The notes under the pieces are model-generated. The model did no database searches. It saw only the letters and a list, made by a program, of their open reading frames with translations, and was not told the DNA's origin. This document shows positions 17,290-25,931 of a stretch of DNA of 35,983 nt, one piece after another. Every line of letters begins with the position of its first letter. Position 1 is the stretch's first letter. The DNA comes from an uncultured bacterium (lineage in GTDB: Bacteria; Bacillota; Clostridia; Lachnospirales; Lachnospiraceae). A program made the translations under genes and the position numbers. The stretch is from NCBI GenBank assembly GCA_905215155.1, contig CAJMPJ010000038.1:1-35983 (forward strand), written 5' to 3'.

Positions 17290-17323
17290 GGTGGGATTCC
17301 GGCTTTGCCGGGCCCGCCTTTTT
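17290..17323 (+). terminator. Terminator after the cysteine-rich gene
   Basis: GGTGGG (17290-17295) pairs with CCCGCC (17313-17318) with one G-T pair, and inside it CCGGC pairs with GCCGG around TTT. Five T residues follow (17319-17323). Its presence shows that a transcription unit ends here. Confidence 0.88.
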
Positions 17324-17364
17324 GCTGGAAATAAATTTGTAATATAATTGAAAGATTAAAACAG

Positions 17365-17393
17365 TTGAATTATCTAACATTAGTTGTTAAAAT
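17365..17393 (+). promoter_or_regulatory. Probable promoter of the cell-wall-binding protein gene
   Basis: TTGAAT (17365-17370) and TAAAAT (17388-17393) are 17 bases apart. The start would be near 17400. The whole region is AT-rich, so other start sites cannot be excluded. Confidence 0.55.
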
Positions 17394-17434
17394 AAATATT
17401 AGTAAAAAAGGAAATCCCTGTAAGGAGTGAAGAT

Positions 17435-18790
17435 ATGAAAAGAAAAGGTCTCATTGCGCTGGCCGTAACTGCCGTGCTGACCATGGGTGCTGTATCGTTT
17501 GATGCCTGGGCAGCAGAAGGGTGGGAACAATCTGGAAATACCTGGGTGTATTACGATTCAAGCGGGAGTAAGATGACGAATGTCTGGAAGAAAGGTGCCG
17601 ATAACTTCTGGAGGTATTTAAACAGCAACGGTGAGATGGCAGTGAATTCCTGGGTGGAGAACACTTATTATGTGGATTCCAATGGGATTTTAGTGACGGA
17701 TAAGTGGATGAAGTTCCAGGATAATGGTTCTTCCAATTATAAGTGGTATTATTTTGGAAGCAGCGGGAAAGCCATTATGGACAACTGGTCCAAGATCAAT
17801 AACAAGTGGTATTACTTTGATTCCAACGGAGAGATGCAGACCGGCTGGATTCTTGATGACATGTATTATACCGGAACAGACGGTGCTATGCGCACCGGCT
17901 GGCAGAAGCTTTTCCCGCCGGACAGTAACTATGACTCCGGAAGAATCAGCCCCGGCGACAGCGATGACGGTAAGAACTGGTATTATTTCAATGATAACGG
18001 AAAGAAGTTTGTGCCAAAGGATATTTCAGGAGACTATGCCTCCTATAAGATTGATGGAATCGCTTACTGCTTCGATTCCGAGGGTGCCCTTCAGACCGGC
18101 TGGAAGAATGTAGGCGTGGACAATGCAGAGCATGAAATCCAGAATTATAAATATTATGACAGCAACGGAAAGATGAGAGTGGGCTGGTATTCCGTAGAAC
18201 CTCCCCAGGATATATCCGGATATGAAGAGAATGTGGAGTGGTTTTATTTTTCCACCGCAGGAGTTCCAAAAGCCGGTCCCAAGGAAGGCGAGGCCAGCAC
18301 CAAGGACATAGTAAAGATCAATGACAAGAATTATTTATTTAATAACCTGGGCAATCCGGTTTACGGGCTCCAGAAAGTTTTTATCGGCGGATCTTCCGAT
18401 TATACCGCTTTTTATTTCGGAGACAAGCAGACCAGCACCATGCAGAAAGGCCGGATTAAAGTGGTAGAGGGTGACGGAAGTGATGCTACCTATTATTTCA
18501 GCAACAGCGGGCGCGGTTATACCGGAGTTAAGGACGGCTACCTATATTATATGGGAAAACTCCAGCGTGCCGAAGACGGAAACAAGTACGAACCGATTGC
18601 CATTCCTACCGGAAGTACTAAGACCACTTATGTTGTGAATGCTTCCGGCAGAGTGTCAAAGAACACTACCGTCAAAAGCGCGGATGGAGTAAAATATAAA
18701 ACCGGCAGCAATGGAAATTTAATAAAGGTTGATGATGAGAATCCTTCCGGGAATGAAGGCAGAACCCCCACAGAACCAGCCTGGAAATAG
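17435..18790 (+). CDS. Secreted protein built of cell-wall-binding (choline-binding-like) repeats
   Basis: A 451-residue exported protein. The signal peptide ends at AWA/A (residues 24-27). The rest is a ladder of degenerate 20-residue repeats with Trp, paired Tyr and Gly: WVYYDSSGSKM, WYYFGSSGK, WYYFDSNGEMQTGW, WYYFNDNGK, YKYYDSNGKMRVGW and YYFSNSGRGYTGV. This is the CW_binding_1 repeat, which in other bacteria binds choline or related wall polymers. There is no separate catalytic domain, so it may be structural or a surface adhesin. The C-terminal 30 residues are Pro/Glu/Asn-rich. ATG 17435 lies seven bases after AAGGAG. Monocistronic with own terminator; last gene before the S10 operon. 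Confidence 0.9.
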   Translation: MKRKGLIALAVTAVLTMGAVSFDAWAAEGWEQSGNTWVYYDSSGSKMTNVWKKGADNFWRYLNSNGEMAVNSWVENTYYVDSNGILVTDKWMKFQDNGSSNYKWYYFGSSGKAIMDNWSKINNKWYYFDSNGEMQTGWILDDMYYTGTDGAMRTGWQKLFPPDSNYDSGRISPGDSDDGKNWYYFNDNGKKFVPKDISGDYASYKIDGIAYCFDSEGALQTGWKNVGVDNAEHEIQNYKYYDSNGKMRVGWYSVEPPQDISGYEENVEWFYFSTAGVPKAGPKEGEASTKDIVKINDKNYLFNNLGNPVYGLQKVFIGGSSDYTAFYFGDKQTSTMQKGRIKVVEGDGSDATYYFSNSGRGYTGVKDGYLYYMGKLQRAEDGNKYEPIAIPTGSTKTTYVVNASGRVSKNTTVKSADGVKYKTGSNGNLIKVDDENPSGNEGRTPTEPAWK

Positions 18791-18802
18791 AAAAAACGGT
18801 AC

Positions 18803-18846
18803 AAAAGGCGTGAAATTTGAGAAAAACAGATTTCACGCCTTTTTTT
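18803..18846 (+). terminator. Strong terminator before the S10 operon
   Basis: AAAAGGCGTGAAAT (18803-18816) pairs exactly with ATTTCACGCCTTTT (18830-18843), and the T run continues to 18846. It separates the accessory block from the ribosomal genes. Confidence 0.95.
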
Positions 18847-18858
18847 GTAAAAAAATGC

Positions 18859-18887
18859 TTGCAATGAAAAAAAAAGTATGTTATTAT
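18859..18887 (+). promoter_or_regulatory. Promoter of the S10 operon
   Basis: TTGCAA (18859-18864) and TATTAT (18882-18887) are 17 bases apart with an A-rich spacer. Transcription should begin near 18894. The gene-free stretch 18791-19117 therefore consists of the previous terminator, this promoter and a leader of about 225 bases. Confidence 0.85.
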
Positions 18888-18893
18888 GTTAAG

Positions 18894-19099
18894 GCTGTGG
18901 CATGATAGCTGTGAAGCGTGAGGTTGCTGCTTACATAAGCAGGTTTTCCGTGGAGCGAATGTCAAGTTAGGAAACTGGCGACAAGTCACTGTACAATTTA
19001 AAATTCTGCCTTTATAAGCAGATAGTCTGTGTGAGGTCCTGGAGGACACACACGGGAACGTGTACAGTCACCGCTTGTCGTACTTCTACTAAGTGCGAA
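18894..19099 (+). promoter_or_regulatory. Structured leader RNA of the S10 operon
   Basis: The leader holds a closing helix made from two blocks: CGACAAG (18979-18985) with CTTGTCG (19074-19080), then ACTGTACA (18988-18995) with TGTACAGT (19061-19068). Inside it are two hairpins: TCTGC/GCAGA (19005-19009, 19018-19022), and GTGTG plus GTCC with GGAC plus CACAC (19029-19053) around TGGA. Upstream, CTGCTT pairs with AAGCAG around ACAT (18927-18942). The right side ends 20 bases before the rpsJ ribosome site. A leader that controls the S10 operon is known in other low-GC Gram-positives; whether this is the same class needs a covariance search. The ligand may be a ribosomal protein of the operon. 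Confidence 0.75.
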
Positions 19100-19117
19100 A
19101 AGGAGGCGACTTTTTTT

Positions 19118-19435
19118 ATGGCAAGTCAAGTAATGCGAATCACATTAAAAGCGTATGATCATCAGTTAATCGATCAGTCTGCAGGTAAGATCATCGACAC
19201 TGTAAAAAAGACAGGATCTAAAGTGAGCGGACCGGTGCCGTTACCAACCAAGAAGGAAGTGGTAACCATCTTAAGAGCGGTTCACAAGTACAAAGATTCC
19301 AGAGAGCAGTTCGAGCAGAGAACGCATAAGAGACTCATTGATATCATTACACCAAGCCAGAAAACTGTTGATGCATTATCCAGACTGGAAATGCCTGCAG
19401 GTGTGTATATCGATATCAAGATGAAGAACAAATAA
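19118..19435 (+). CDS. rpsJ: 30S ribosomal protein S10
   Basis: S10 belongs to the 30S head; in other bacteria it also joins NusB in antitermination. The 105-residue product has [30 protein letters not shown] and the [18 protein letters not shown] core. I start at ATG 19118 ([10 protein letters not shown]), eleven bases after AAGGAGG (19100-19106); the frame stays open upstream to 19031 but that part lies in the leader RNA. First gene of the S10 operon. Confidence 0.97.
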   Translation: MASQVMRITLKAYDHQLIDQSAGKIIDTVKKTGSKVSGPVPLPTKKEVVTILRAVHKYKDSREQFEQRTHKRLIDIITPSQKTVDALSRLEMPAGVYIDIKMKNK

Positions 19436-19487
19436 TCTTCATCAAAAACATTTTAGGTAATGTCCTGAAGGGTTTTAATATAGAAGT

Positions 19488-19592
19488 AACACTTTTTCCT
19501 GTAAGGAATCAACATCTCTGCCAGGCGGAGTCATAGTGTTCCACGTATATTGGGCTGTTCTAGGATGATTGCGAAAGCAATCCGCTGTAGAA
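19488..19592 (+). promoter_or_regulatory. Branched RNA structure in the rpsJ-rplC gap
   Basis: A three-way junction can form: AACACT (19488-19493) closes with AGTGTT (19535-19540) and encloses TTCCT/AGGAA (19496-19500, 19504-19508) and CTCTGC/GCGGAG (19516-19521, 19525-19530). A second hairpin follows, GATTGC and GCAATC around a GAAA tetraloop (19567-19582), framed by TTCTA/TAGAA (19558-19562, 19588-19592). It ends about ten bases before the rplC ribosome site. The gap is 179 bases, unusually long for these two genes. Confidence 0.6.
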
Positions 19593-19614
19593 TTAACAAA
19601 CAGGAGGTAAAAAC

Positions 19615-20250
19615 ATGAAGAAAGCTATTTTAGCTACTAAAGTCGGAATGACACAGATCTTCAATGAGAACGGAGTATTAACTCCAGTAACCGTTCTTCA
19701 GGCTGGTCCTTGTTTCGTAACTCAGATCAAGACCGTTGAGAACGATGGTTACAGTGCAGTACAGGTTGGTTTTGTTGATAAGAGAGAAAAACTTGTCAGC
19801 AAGCCGGTAAAAGGCCATTTTGATAAGGCTGGTGTATCTTACAAAAGATACGTAAGAGAATTTAGACTTGAGAATGCTGATCAGTATTCTGTAAAAGATG
19901 AAATCAAAGCTGAGATCTTCGCAGCAGGCGATAAAATCGATGCAACCGCAATCTCCAAAGGTAAAGGTTTCCAGGGTGCGATCAAAAGACACGGACAGTC
20001 CAGAGGACCTATGGCTCACGGTTCCAAGTTCCATCGCCATGCAGGTTCCAACGGTGCAGCTTCCGACCCAAGCAAGGTATTCAAGGGCAAGAAGATGCCT
20101 GGCCACATGGGAAACAAGAGAATCACCATTCAGAATCTTGAAATCGTTCGGGTTGATGCAGAAAACAACCTGATTCTGGTTAAAGGTGCTGTTCCAGGAC
20201 CGAAGAAGTCTTTAGTAACAATCAAGGAAACAGTAAAAGCAGCTAACTAA
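19615..20250 (+). CDS. rplC: 50S ribosomal protein L3
   Basis: L3 is an early 50S assembly protein whose long loop reaches the peptidyl-transferase centre. The 211-residue product starts [16 protein letters not shown] and has the central loop [22 protein letters not shown] followed by [14 protein letters not shown] 19615 follows AGGAGG by eight bases. The rplD start is 29 bases after the stop. Confidence 0.98.
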   Translation: MKKAILATKVGMTQIFNENGVLTPVTVLQAGPCFVTQIKTVENDGYSAVQVGFVDKREKLVSKPVKGHFDKAGVSYKRYVREFRLENADQYSVKDEIKAEIFAAGDKIDATAISKGKGFQGAIKRHGQSRGPMAHGSKFHRHAGSNGAASDPSKVFKGKKMPGHMGNKRITIQNLEIVRVDAENNLILVKGAVPGPKKSLVTIKETVKAAN

Positions 20251-20279
20251 TGCTTTTATAAGAAAGGAGGATCATACAG

Positions 20280-20900
20280 ATGGCAAACGTATCTGTTTAC
20301 AATATCGAAGGTAAAGAAGTTGGTTCATTAGAGTTAAACGATGCAGTGTTCGGTGTGGAAGTAAATGAGCATCTTGTACACATGGCAGTCGTAAGCCAGC
20401 TTGCAAATAAGCGCCAGGGAACACAGAAAGCAAAAACACGTTCTGAAGTATCTGGCGGCGGAAGAAAACCATGGAAGCAGAAAGGAACCGGTCATGCAAG
20501 ACAGGGTTCAACAAGAGCTCCTCAGTGGACAGGCGGTGGAGTTGTATTCGCTCCCACACCAAGAGATTATACAATCAAGCTTAACAAGAAAGAAAGAAGA
20601 CTTGCTCTTAAATCCGCTTTAACAAGCAGAGTAAACGAGAATAAGTTCATCGTTGTTGACGAGTTAAAGTTTGACGAAATCAAGACAAAGAAATTCCAGA
20701 CTGTATTAAATAACTTAAAGGTATCCAAAGCTCTGGTTGTTGTTGGGGAAGACAGCACAAACGCAGTAATGAGCGCTAGAAACATCGCTGCTGTTAAAAC
20801 TGCATTTGTCAACACAATCAACGTATACGATATCTTAAAGTACAACACAGTTGTTGCTACCAAGACTGCTGTTGCAGCAATCGAGGAGGTGTACGCATAA
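20280..20900 (+). CDS. rplD: 50S ribosomal protein L4
   Basis: L4 binds 23S rRNA domain I, and its loop lines the exit tunnel; in E. coli it represses the S10 operon. The 206-residue product has the tunnel loop [20 protein letters not shown] followed by [15 protein letters not shown], and the second half with ALVVVGEDS. The ribosome site AAAGGAGG is 10 bases before ATG 20280. Its stop TAA overlaps the rplW start by one base (TAATG), so translation is coupled. Confidence 0.98.
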   Translation: MANVSVYNIEGKEVGSLELNDAVFGVEVNEHLVHMAVVSQLANKRQGTQKAKTRSEVSGGGRKPWKQKGTGHARQGSTRAPQWTGGGVVFAPTPRDYTIKLNKKERRLALKSALTSRVNENKFIVVDELKFDEIKTKKFQTVLNNLKVSKALVVVGEDSTNAVMSARNIAAVKTAFVNTINVYDILKYNTVVATKTAVAAIEEVYA

Positions 20901-21199
20901 TGGCAGATATTAAGTATTACGACGTAATTCAGAAGCCTGTAGTAACAGAAAAGAGCATGAACGCTATGGCGTCCAAAAAGTATACATTTATTGTACACAC
21001 AGATGCGAACAAGGCTATGATTAAAGAAGCTGTTGAGAAGATGTTTCCTGGCACAAAGGTTGCCGGCGTGAACACCATGAACTTAGAAGGAAAGACCAAA
21101 AGAAGAGGCACTACTTTCGGCAAGACTTCTAAAACGAAGAAAGCGATCGTTCAGTTAACTGCTGACAGCAAAGATATCGAAATCTTCGAAGGACTGTAA
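20900..21199 (+). CDS. rplW: 50S ribosomal protein L23
   Basis: L23 sits at the tunnel exit and is the docking point for trigger factor and SRP. The 99-residue product is of normal length, with [13 protein letters not shown] at the start and the basic loop [15 protein letters not shown]. It starts at ATG 20900, overlapping the rplD stop; GAGGAGGTG within the end of rplD serves as ribosome site. A 182-base structured gap follows. Confidence 0.97.
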   Translation: MADIKYYDVIQKPVVTEKSMNAMASKKYTFIVHTDANKAMIKEAVEKMFPGTKVAGVNTMNLEGKTKRRGTTFGKTSKTKKAIVQLTADSKDIEIFEGL

Positions 21200-21248
21200 G
21201 ATCTGAACGCTTCATTCGACGGTGCGCCCGGCTTTGACGGGTAAAGTG

Positions 21249-21328
21249 GATACTCTGAACCCAGTGACGAGTATCTTCCGGACCATTGGATGGCGGGAAG
21301 ATAGGAACAGTTCATCTATGTGATGAAC
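21249..21328 (+). promoter_or_regulatory. Competing hairpins in the rplW-rplB gap
   Basis: Three perfect stems are visible. GATACTC (21249-21255) pairs with GAGTATC (21269-21275). ATCTTCC (21273-21279) pairs with GGAAGAT (21296-21302) and encloses CCAT/ATGG. GTTCATC (21310-21316) pairs with GATGAAC (21322-21328) around TATGT. The first two share ATC at 21273-21275, so they cannot both form fully. The third ends 38 bases before the rplB ribosome site. Confidence 0.55.
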
Positions 21329-21381
21329 ATTATATCACGATAAACAAGATACGCCAGGCGGCGTTGAAAGGAGAAATAATC

Positions 21382-22230
21382 ATGGGAATCAAAAAGTATA
21401 ACCCATATACCCCTTCCAGAAGACATATGACCGGCTCTGATTTCAGCGAGATCACAAAATCAGTTCCTGAAAAGTCCTTGATCAGCAAGACCATCAAGAA
21501 AACGGCTGGCCGTAATAATCAGGGTAAAATCACAGTTAGACATCGCGGAGGCGGCGTTAAACGTAAATATAGAATCATCGACTTCAAGAGAAACAGCAAA
21601 GACGGCATTGCAGCTACTGTAATCGGTATCGAATACGATCCAAACAGAACTGCTAACATCGCTTTGATCAGCTATGTAGATGGTACGAAAGCATATATTC
21701 TTGCTCCTGCTGGTTTAACAGACGGAATGAAGGTTATGAGCGGCGAGAATGCAGAAGCAAAAGTAGGTAACTGCTTACCATTAAGCAAGATCCCGGTTGG
21801 TGCTCAGGTTCATAACATCGAGCTTTATCCAGGAAAAGGCGGACAGTTGGTTCGTTCCGCAGGTAACGGTGCACAGCTGATGGCAAAAGAAGGCAAGTAT
21901 GCAACCCTTCGTTTACCTTCCGGCGAGATGAGAATGGTTCCGATCAACTGCAGAGCTACCATTGGAGTTGTAGGCAATGGTGATCATAACCTGATCAACA
22001 TCGGTAAAGCTGGTAGAAAGCGTCACATGGGATTCCGTCCTACCGTTCGTGGTTCTGTTATGAACCCTAATGACCATCCACACGGTGGTGGTGAAGGTAA
22101 GACTGGTATCGGACGTCCAGGTCCAAGTACTCCATGGGGTAAACCGGCACTTGGCTTAAAGACCAGAAAGAAAAACAAGCAGTCTAACAAGTTGATCGTT
22201 AGAAGAAGAGATGGAAAGACCGTTAAATAA
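21382..22230 (+). CDS. rplB: 50S ribosomal protein L2
   Basis: L2 is needed for subunit joining and peptidyl transfer. The 282-residue product starts [14 protein letters not shown] and contains [12 protein letters not shown] and the conserved [13 protein letters not shown] near the end, including the histidine known to matter in E. coli. I start at ATG 21382, eight bases after AAAGGAG; the frame is open further upstream to 21286, but that stretch is the structured gap and not homologous to L2. Confidence 0.98.
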   Translation: MGIKKYNPYTPSRRHMTGSDFSEITKSVPEKSLISKTIKKTAGRNNQGKITVRHRGGGVKRKYRIIDFKRNSKDGIAATVIGIEYDPNRTANIALISYVDGTKAYILAPAGLTDGMKVMSGENAEAKVGNCLPLSKIPVGAQVHNIELYPGKGGQLVRSAGNGAQLMAKEGKYATLRLPSGEMRMVPINCRATIGVVGNGDHNLINIGKAGRKRHMGFRPTVRGSVMNPNDHPHGGGEGKTGIGRPGPSTPWGKPALGLKTRKKNKQSNKLIVRRRDGKTVK

Positions 22231-22249
22231 TTGAAGGAGGTTAGAATCT

Positions 22250-22531
22250 ATGGCTCGCTCACTTAAAAAAGGACCATTTGCAGATGCTCATTTACTTAAA
22301 AAAGTAGATGCGATGAACGCAGCAGGACAGAAGCAGGTAATTAAGACCTGGTCCCGCCGTTCTACTATCTTCCCACAGATGGTTGGACATACAATTGCAG
22401 TTCATGATGGCAGAAAACACGTTCCGGTATATGTTACAGAAGATATGGTTGGACATAAACTGGGTGAATTTGTTGCTACAAGAACTTACAGAGGACATGG
22501 CAAAGACGAGAAAAAGTCTGGCCGTAAGTAA
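22250..22531 (+). CDS. rpsS: 30S ribosomal protein S19
   Basis: S19 forms a complex with S13 in the 30S head. The 93-residue product begins [16 protein letters not shown] and contains [22 protein letters not shown] and [12 protein letters not shown], as in the family. AAGGAGG is nine bases before ATG 22250. After the stop, 72 bases lead to rplV, where AACTC (22542-22546) can pair with GAGTT (22583-22587). Confidence 0.98.
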   Translation: MARSLKKGPFADAHLLKKVDAMNAAGQKQVIKTWSRRSTIFPQMVGHTIAVHDGRKHVPVYVTEDMVGHKLGEFVATRTYRGHGKDEKKSGRK

Positions 22532-22603
22532 TAAAGAAACGAACTCCCTCCGGGCAATCGCAAGGTTACCCCAAGGGCGTTAGAGTTGAAAGGAGGATTC
22601 ACC

Positions 22604-22990
22604 ATGGCTAAGGGACATAGAAGCCAGATTAAGAGAGAAAGAAATGCTCAGAAGGACACAAGACCATCAGCAAAGTTATCCTATGCTAGGGTTTCTGTTC
22701 AGAAAGCATGCTTCGTATTAGATGCCATCAGAGGCAAAGACGTTCAGACAGCACTTGGTATTGTACTTTACAATCCCAGATATGCTTCTTCTTTAATAGA
22801 GAAGTTATTAAAATCAGCAATCGCGAACGCTGAGAATAACAACGGTATGGACCCGGCAAAGCTTTACGTAGAAGAATGTTACGCAAACAAGGGACCGACA
22901 ATGAAGAGAGTAAAACCAAGAGCACAGGGCCGCGCTTATAGAATCGAAAAGAGAATGAGCCACATCACGATCGTGCTTAATGAAAGATAA
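22604..22990 (+). CDS. rplV: 50S ribosomal protein L22
   Basis: L22 binds 23S rRNA and its beta hairpin lines the exit tunnel beside L4. The 128-residue product has [22 protein letters not shown] and the hairpin region [21 protein letters not shown], where macrolide-resistance changes occur in other species; no deletion is seen. I start at ATG 22604, seven bases after AAGGAGG (22590-22596), not at the upstream TTG 22586. Confidence 0.97.
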   Translation: MAKGHRSQIKRERNAQKDTRPSAKLSYARVSVQKACFVLDAIRGKDVQTALGIVLYNPRYASSLIEKLLKSAIANAENNNGMDPAKLYVEECYANKGPTMKRVKPRAQGRAYRIEKRMSHITIVLNER

Positions 22991-23001
22991 GGAGGCAAAG
23001 A

Positions 23002-23658
23002 ATGGGACAGAAAGTTAATCCACACGGCTTAAGAGTCGGTGTTATTAAAGACTGGGACTCAAAATGGTATGCTGAAGCTGATTTCGCAGACAACTTAGTA
23101 GAAGATTATGCGATCAGAAAATTCCTGAAAAAGAGATTATACAGCGCTGGCATTTCAAATATTGAAATTGAAAGAGCATCAGACCGTGTGAAAGTTATTA
23201 TTCACACTGCAAAACCTGGTGTTGTAATCGGTAAGGGCGGTTCTGAAATCGAGAAGTTAAAGGTTGAAGTTCAGAAGCTCACAGATAAAAAGTTATTTGT
23301 TGATATCAAAGAGATCAAAAGACCAGATAAAGATGCACAGTTAGTAGCTGAATCTATTGCACAGCAGTTAGAGAACCGTGTATCCTTCCGTCGTGCGATG
23401 AAGTCTACCATGGGACGTTCCATGAAGGCTGGCATTAAAGGCATCAAGGCTGCAGTTGCAGGCCGTCTTGGCGGAGCTGATATGGCTCGTACAGAGTTCT
23501 ACAGCGAAGGCACAATCCCGTTACAGACACTGAGAGCAGATATTGACTATGGTTTCGCTGAAGCAGATACAACCTTCGGTAAAATTGGCGTTAAGGTTTG
23601 GATCTACAACGGTGAAGTACTTCCAACTAAAGGAAACAAGGAAGGGAGCGATAAATAA
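23002..23658 (+). CDS. rpsC: 30S ribosomal protein S3
   Basis: S3 lies at the mRNA entry of the 30S subunit. The 218-residue product starts [20 protein letters not shown], has the KH domain with [13 protein letters not shown], and the C-terminal [24 protein letters not shown] lies before ATG 23002 and partly overlaps the rplV stop. Its TAA overlaps the rplP ATG by one base. Confidence 0.98.
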   Translation: MGQKVNPHGLRVGVIKDWDSKWYAEADFADNLVEDYAIRKFLKKRLYSAGISNIEIERASDRVKVIIHTAKPGVVIGKGGSEIEKLKVEVQKLTDKKLFVDIKEIKRPDKDAQLVAESIAQQLENRVSFRRAMKSTMGRSMKAGIKGIKAAVAGRLGGADMARTEFYSEGTIPLQTLRADIDYGFAEADTTFGKIGVKVWIYNGEVLPTKGNKEGSDK

Positions 23659-24083
23659 TGTTAATGCCTAAAAGAGTTAAGCGTCGTAAACAGTTCCGTG
23701 GAAACATGGCTGGTAAAGCTTTAAGAGGCAATAAGATCAGCAATGGTGAGTTCGGTTTGGTTTCTATGGAACCATGCTGGATCAGATCCAACCAGATCGA
23801 GGCTGCCCGTGTTGCTATGACTCGTTATATCAAGCGTGGCGGTAAAGTCTGGATCAAGATCTTCCCGGATAAACCTGTAACAGCAAAGCCAGCAGAGACC
23901 CGAATGGGTTCCGGTAAGGGCAGTCTGGAATACTGGGTAGCAGTAGTAAAGCCAGGCCGTGTATTATTCGAAATCGCTGGAGTACCTGAAGAAACAGCAC
24001 GTGAAGCTTTACGTCTTGCTATGCATAAGTTACCCTGCAAGTGTAAGATTGCTGCTAAAGCAGATTTAGAAGGCGGTGAATGA
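23658..24083 (+). CDS. rplP: 50S ribosomal protein L16
   Basis: L16 organises the A-site region of the 50S subunit. The 141-residue product starts [15 protein letters not shown] and contains the [19 protein letters not shown] motif. The first ATG, overlapping the rpsC stop as TAATG, gives the usual family N-terminus. The end overlaps the start region of rpmC. Confidence 0.98.
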   Translation: MLMPKRVKRRKQFRGNMAGKALRGNKISNGEFGLVSMEPCWIRSNQIEAARVAMTRYIKRGGKVWIKIFPDKPVTAKPAETRMGSGKGSLEYWVAVVKPGRVLFEIAGVPEETAREALRLAMHKLPCKCKIAAKADLEGGE

Positions 24084-24085
24084 CA

Positions 24086-24292
24086 GTGAAAACTAATAAG
24101 TATGTTGAAGAATTAAAAGGAAAAACAGTTGCTGAACTCAATACAGAATTAGTAGCTGCAAAGAAAGAACTTTTCAACTTAAGATTCCAGAATGCGACGA
24201 ATCAGCTTGACAATACAAGCAGAATCAAAGAAGTTCGCAAGAACATTGCCAGAATTCAGACTGTTATAACTGAGAAGGCTAAATTAGCTTAA
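24086..24292 (+). CDS. rpmC: 50S ribosomal protein L29
   Basis: L29 stands next to L23 at the tunnel exit. The short alpha-helical product contains LVAAKKELFNLRFQNATNQL and SRIKEVRKNIARIQTV, the family core. Two starts are possible: ATG 24080 within the rplP stop (70 residues, MTVKTNKY) and GTG 24086 (68 residues, MKTNKY). I prefer GTG because AGGCGG (24071-24076) is nine bases before it but only three before the ATG. The 93-base gap after it holds small hairpins, the clearest being GGCC around GGAAA. Confidence 0.93.
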   Translation: MKTNKYVEELKGKTVAELNTELVAAKKELFNLRFQNATNQLDNTSRIKEVRKNIARIQTVITEKAKLA

Positions 24293-24385
24293 GTTGTCAC
24301 TTTATAAAAGCATGACACACACGAGTGCGTGTAAACTTATAGATAGGGCCGGAAAGGCCATAAACTCGAAAGGAGAATACCTAAC

Positions 24386-24640
24386 GTGGAAAGAAATCTT
24401 AGAAAAACCCGTACTGGTAAGGTTGTAAGCGACAAGATGGATAAGACTATCGTAGTTGCTATTGAAGACCATGTAGAACATCCTTTATACGGCAAGATCG
24501 TAAAAAGAACGTATAAATTAAAAGCTCATGATGAGAACAATGCTTGCAACATGGGCGATACCGTTAAAGTTATGGAAACAAGACCTCTGTCCAAAGACAA
24601 GAGATGGAGACTTGTGGAGATTATCGAGAAAGCGAAATAA
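24386..24640 (+). CDS. rpsQ: 30S ribosomal protein S17
   Basis: S17 is a primary 16S rRNA-binding protein with an OB fold. The 84-residue product starts at GTG 24386 with [20 protein letters not shown], contains [13 protein letters not shown] and ends [24 protein letters not shown] lies about ten bases upstream. It is the last S10-operon gene, but nothing separates it from rplN, so transcription continues into the spc genes. Confidence 0.97.
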   Translation: MERNLRKTRTGKVVSDKMDKTIVVAIEDHVEHPLYGKIVKRTYKLKAHDENNACNMGDTVKVMETRPLSKDKRWRLVEIIEKAK

Positions 24641-24666
24641 TTTATTTCTAGGAAGGAGTAACAGGC

Positions 24667-25035
24667 ATGATTCAGCAGGAAACCAGATTAAGGGTTGCTG
24701 ATAATACTGGTGCAAAAGAACTGCTTTGCATCCGTGTTATGGGTGGATCTACAAGAAGATATGCTAGTATTGGTGATGTTATCGTTGCCAGCGTTAAAGA
24801 TGCAACACCTGGCGGTGTTGTAAAGAAAGGCGACGTTGTTAAGGCCGTTGTTGTACGTACTGTAAAAGGCGCACGCCGCAAAGACGGTTCCTATATCAAG
24901 TTCGATGAGAACGCTGCCGTAATAATCAAAGATGACAGGACTCCAAAAGGAACTCGTATCTTTGGACCGGTTGCCAGAGAGTTAAGAGAGAAACAGTTCA
25001 TGAAAATTGTTTCCTTAGCTCCGGAAGTATTATAA
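24667..25035 (+). CDS. rplN: 50S ribosomal protein L14
   Basis: L14 binds 23S rRNA and forms an intersubunit bridge with 16S rRNA. The 122-residue length is exact for the family. It starts [20 protein letters not shown] and contains [27 protein letters not shown] precedes ATG 24667. No promoter is visible in the 26-base gap before it. Its stop codon overlaps the rplX ribosome site. Confidence 0.98.
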   Translation: MIQQETRLRVADNTGAKELLCIRVMGGSTRRYASIGDVIVASVKDATPGGVVKKGDVVKAVVVRTVKGARRKDGSYIKFDENAAVIIKDDRTPKGTRIFGPVARELREKQFMKIVSLAPEVL

Positions 25036-25049
25036 GGAGGTGTCGGACT

Positions 25050-25355
25050 GTGCATAAAATTAAAAGAGATGACCTTGTAAAGGTTATTGCAGGAAAAGAT
25101 AAAGATAAGCAGGGCAAGGTTCTTCATGTTGATACGAAGAACAACAGAGTGGTAGTGGAAGGCGTGAACATGATGACTAAGCATGTAAAACCCGGCGCAG
25201 GAAACCCACAGGGCGGTATCGTACAGAAAGAAGCTTCACTTGATATCTCCAATGTAATGCTCGTGGTTGACGGAAAAGCTACAAGAGTAGGCTTTGACGT
25301 TAAAGACGGTAAAAAAGTTCGTGTTGCAAAAGCAACCGGAAAAGTAATTGACTAA
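25050..25355 (+). CDS. rplX: 50S ribosomal protein L24
   Basis: L24 initiates 50S assembly. The 101-residue product carries the KOW motif [18 protein letters not shown] near its start and continues with [13 protein letters not shown]. The start codon is GTG 25050, nine bases after AAGGAGG (25034-25040). There are 14 bases between the rplN stop and this start. Confidence 0.97.
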   Translation: MHKIKRDDLVKVIAGKDKDKQGKVLHVDTKNNRVVVEGVNMMTKHVKPGAGNPQGGIVQKEASLDISNVMLVVDGKATRVGFDVKDGKKVRVAKATGKVID

Positions 25356-25376
25356 TTCGGAGAGGAGGAATAAAAA

Positions 25377-25916
25377 TTGGCTAGATTAAAAGATATTTAC
25401 CAGACAGAGATCGTAGAAGCTATGATCAAGAAGTTTGGATATAAAAACGTTATGGAAGTACCGAAGTTGGATAAGATTGTCATCAATATGGGTATTGGTG
25501 AAGCTAAGGACAATGCCAAGGTTTTAGACTCTGCAGTCAGAGACTTAGAGATCATCTCCGGTCAGAAGGCAGTCTTAACAAAGGCTAAGAAGTCAATTGC
25601 TAACTTCAAACTCAGAGAAGGTATGCCAATCGGATGTAAAGTGACATTACGCGGCGAGAGAATGTATGAATTTGCAGATCGTCTGATCAACCTTGCACTC
25701 CCTCGTGTACGTGACTTTAGAGGTGTAAATGCCAATGCATTTGATGGCAGAGGTAACTATGCACTTGGTATCAAGGAACAGCTTATTTTCCCTGAAATTG
25801 AGTACGATAAAGTTGACAAGGTAAGAGGTATGGACATTATTTTCGTCACTACCGCTAAGACAGACGAAGAAGCCCGTGAACTTTTGACATTATTCAATAT
25901 GCCATTTGCAAAATAG
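25377..25916 (+). CDS. rplE: 50S ribosomal protein L5
   Basis: L5 binds 5S rRNA and contacts P-site tRNA. The 179-residue product has the typical [20 protein letters not shown] opening and the GLRD-like segment [12 protein letters not shown] followed by [17 protein letters not shown]. Translation begins at TTG 25377 after GAGGAGGAA; no ATG or GTG is available at the homologous position. The S14 start lies 15 bases after the stop. Confidence 0.97.
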   Translation: MARLKDIYQTEIVEAMIKKFGYKNVMEVPKLDKIVINMGIGEAKDNAKVLDSAVRDLEIISGQKAVLTKAKKSIANFKLREGMPIGCKVTLRGERMYEFADRLINLALPRVRDFRGVNANAFDGRGNYALGIKEQLIFPEIEYDKVDKVRGMDIIFVTTAKTDEEARELLTLFNMPFAK

Positions 25917-25931
25917 TAGGAGGAATAATCC

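Noticed and set aside
5671..18850. Search for a mobile element, CRISPR array, toxin-antitoxin pair or tRNA in the accessory block
   Set aside because: No transposase, integrase, regular direct repeats with spacers, or tRNA-like cloverleaf was found.
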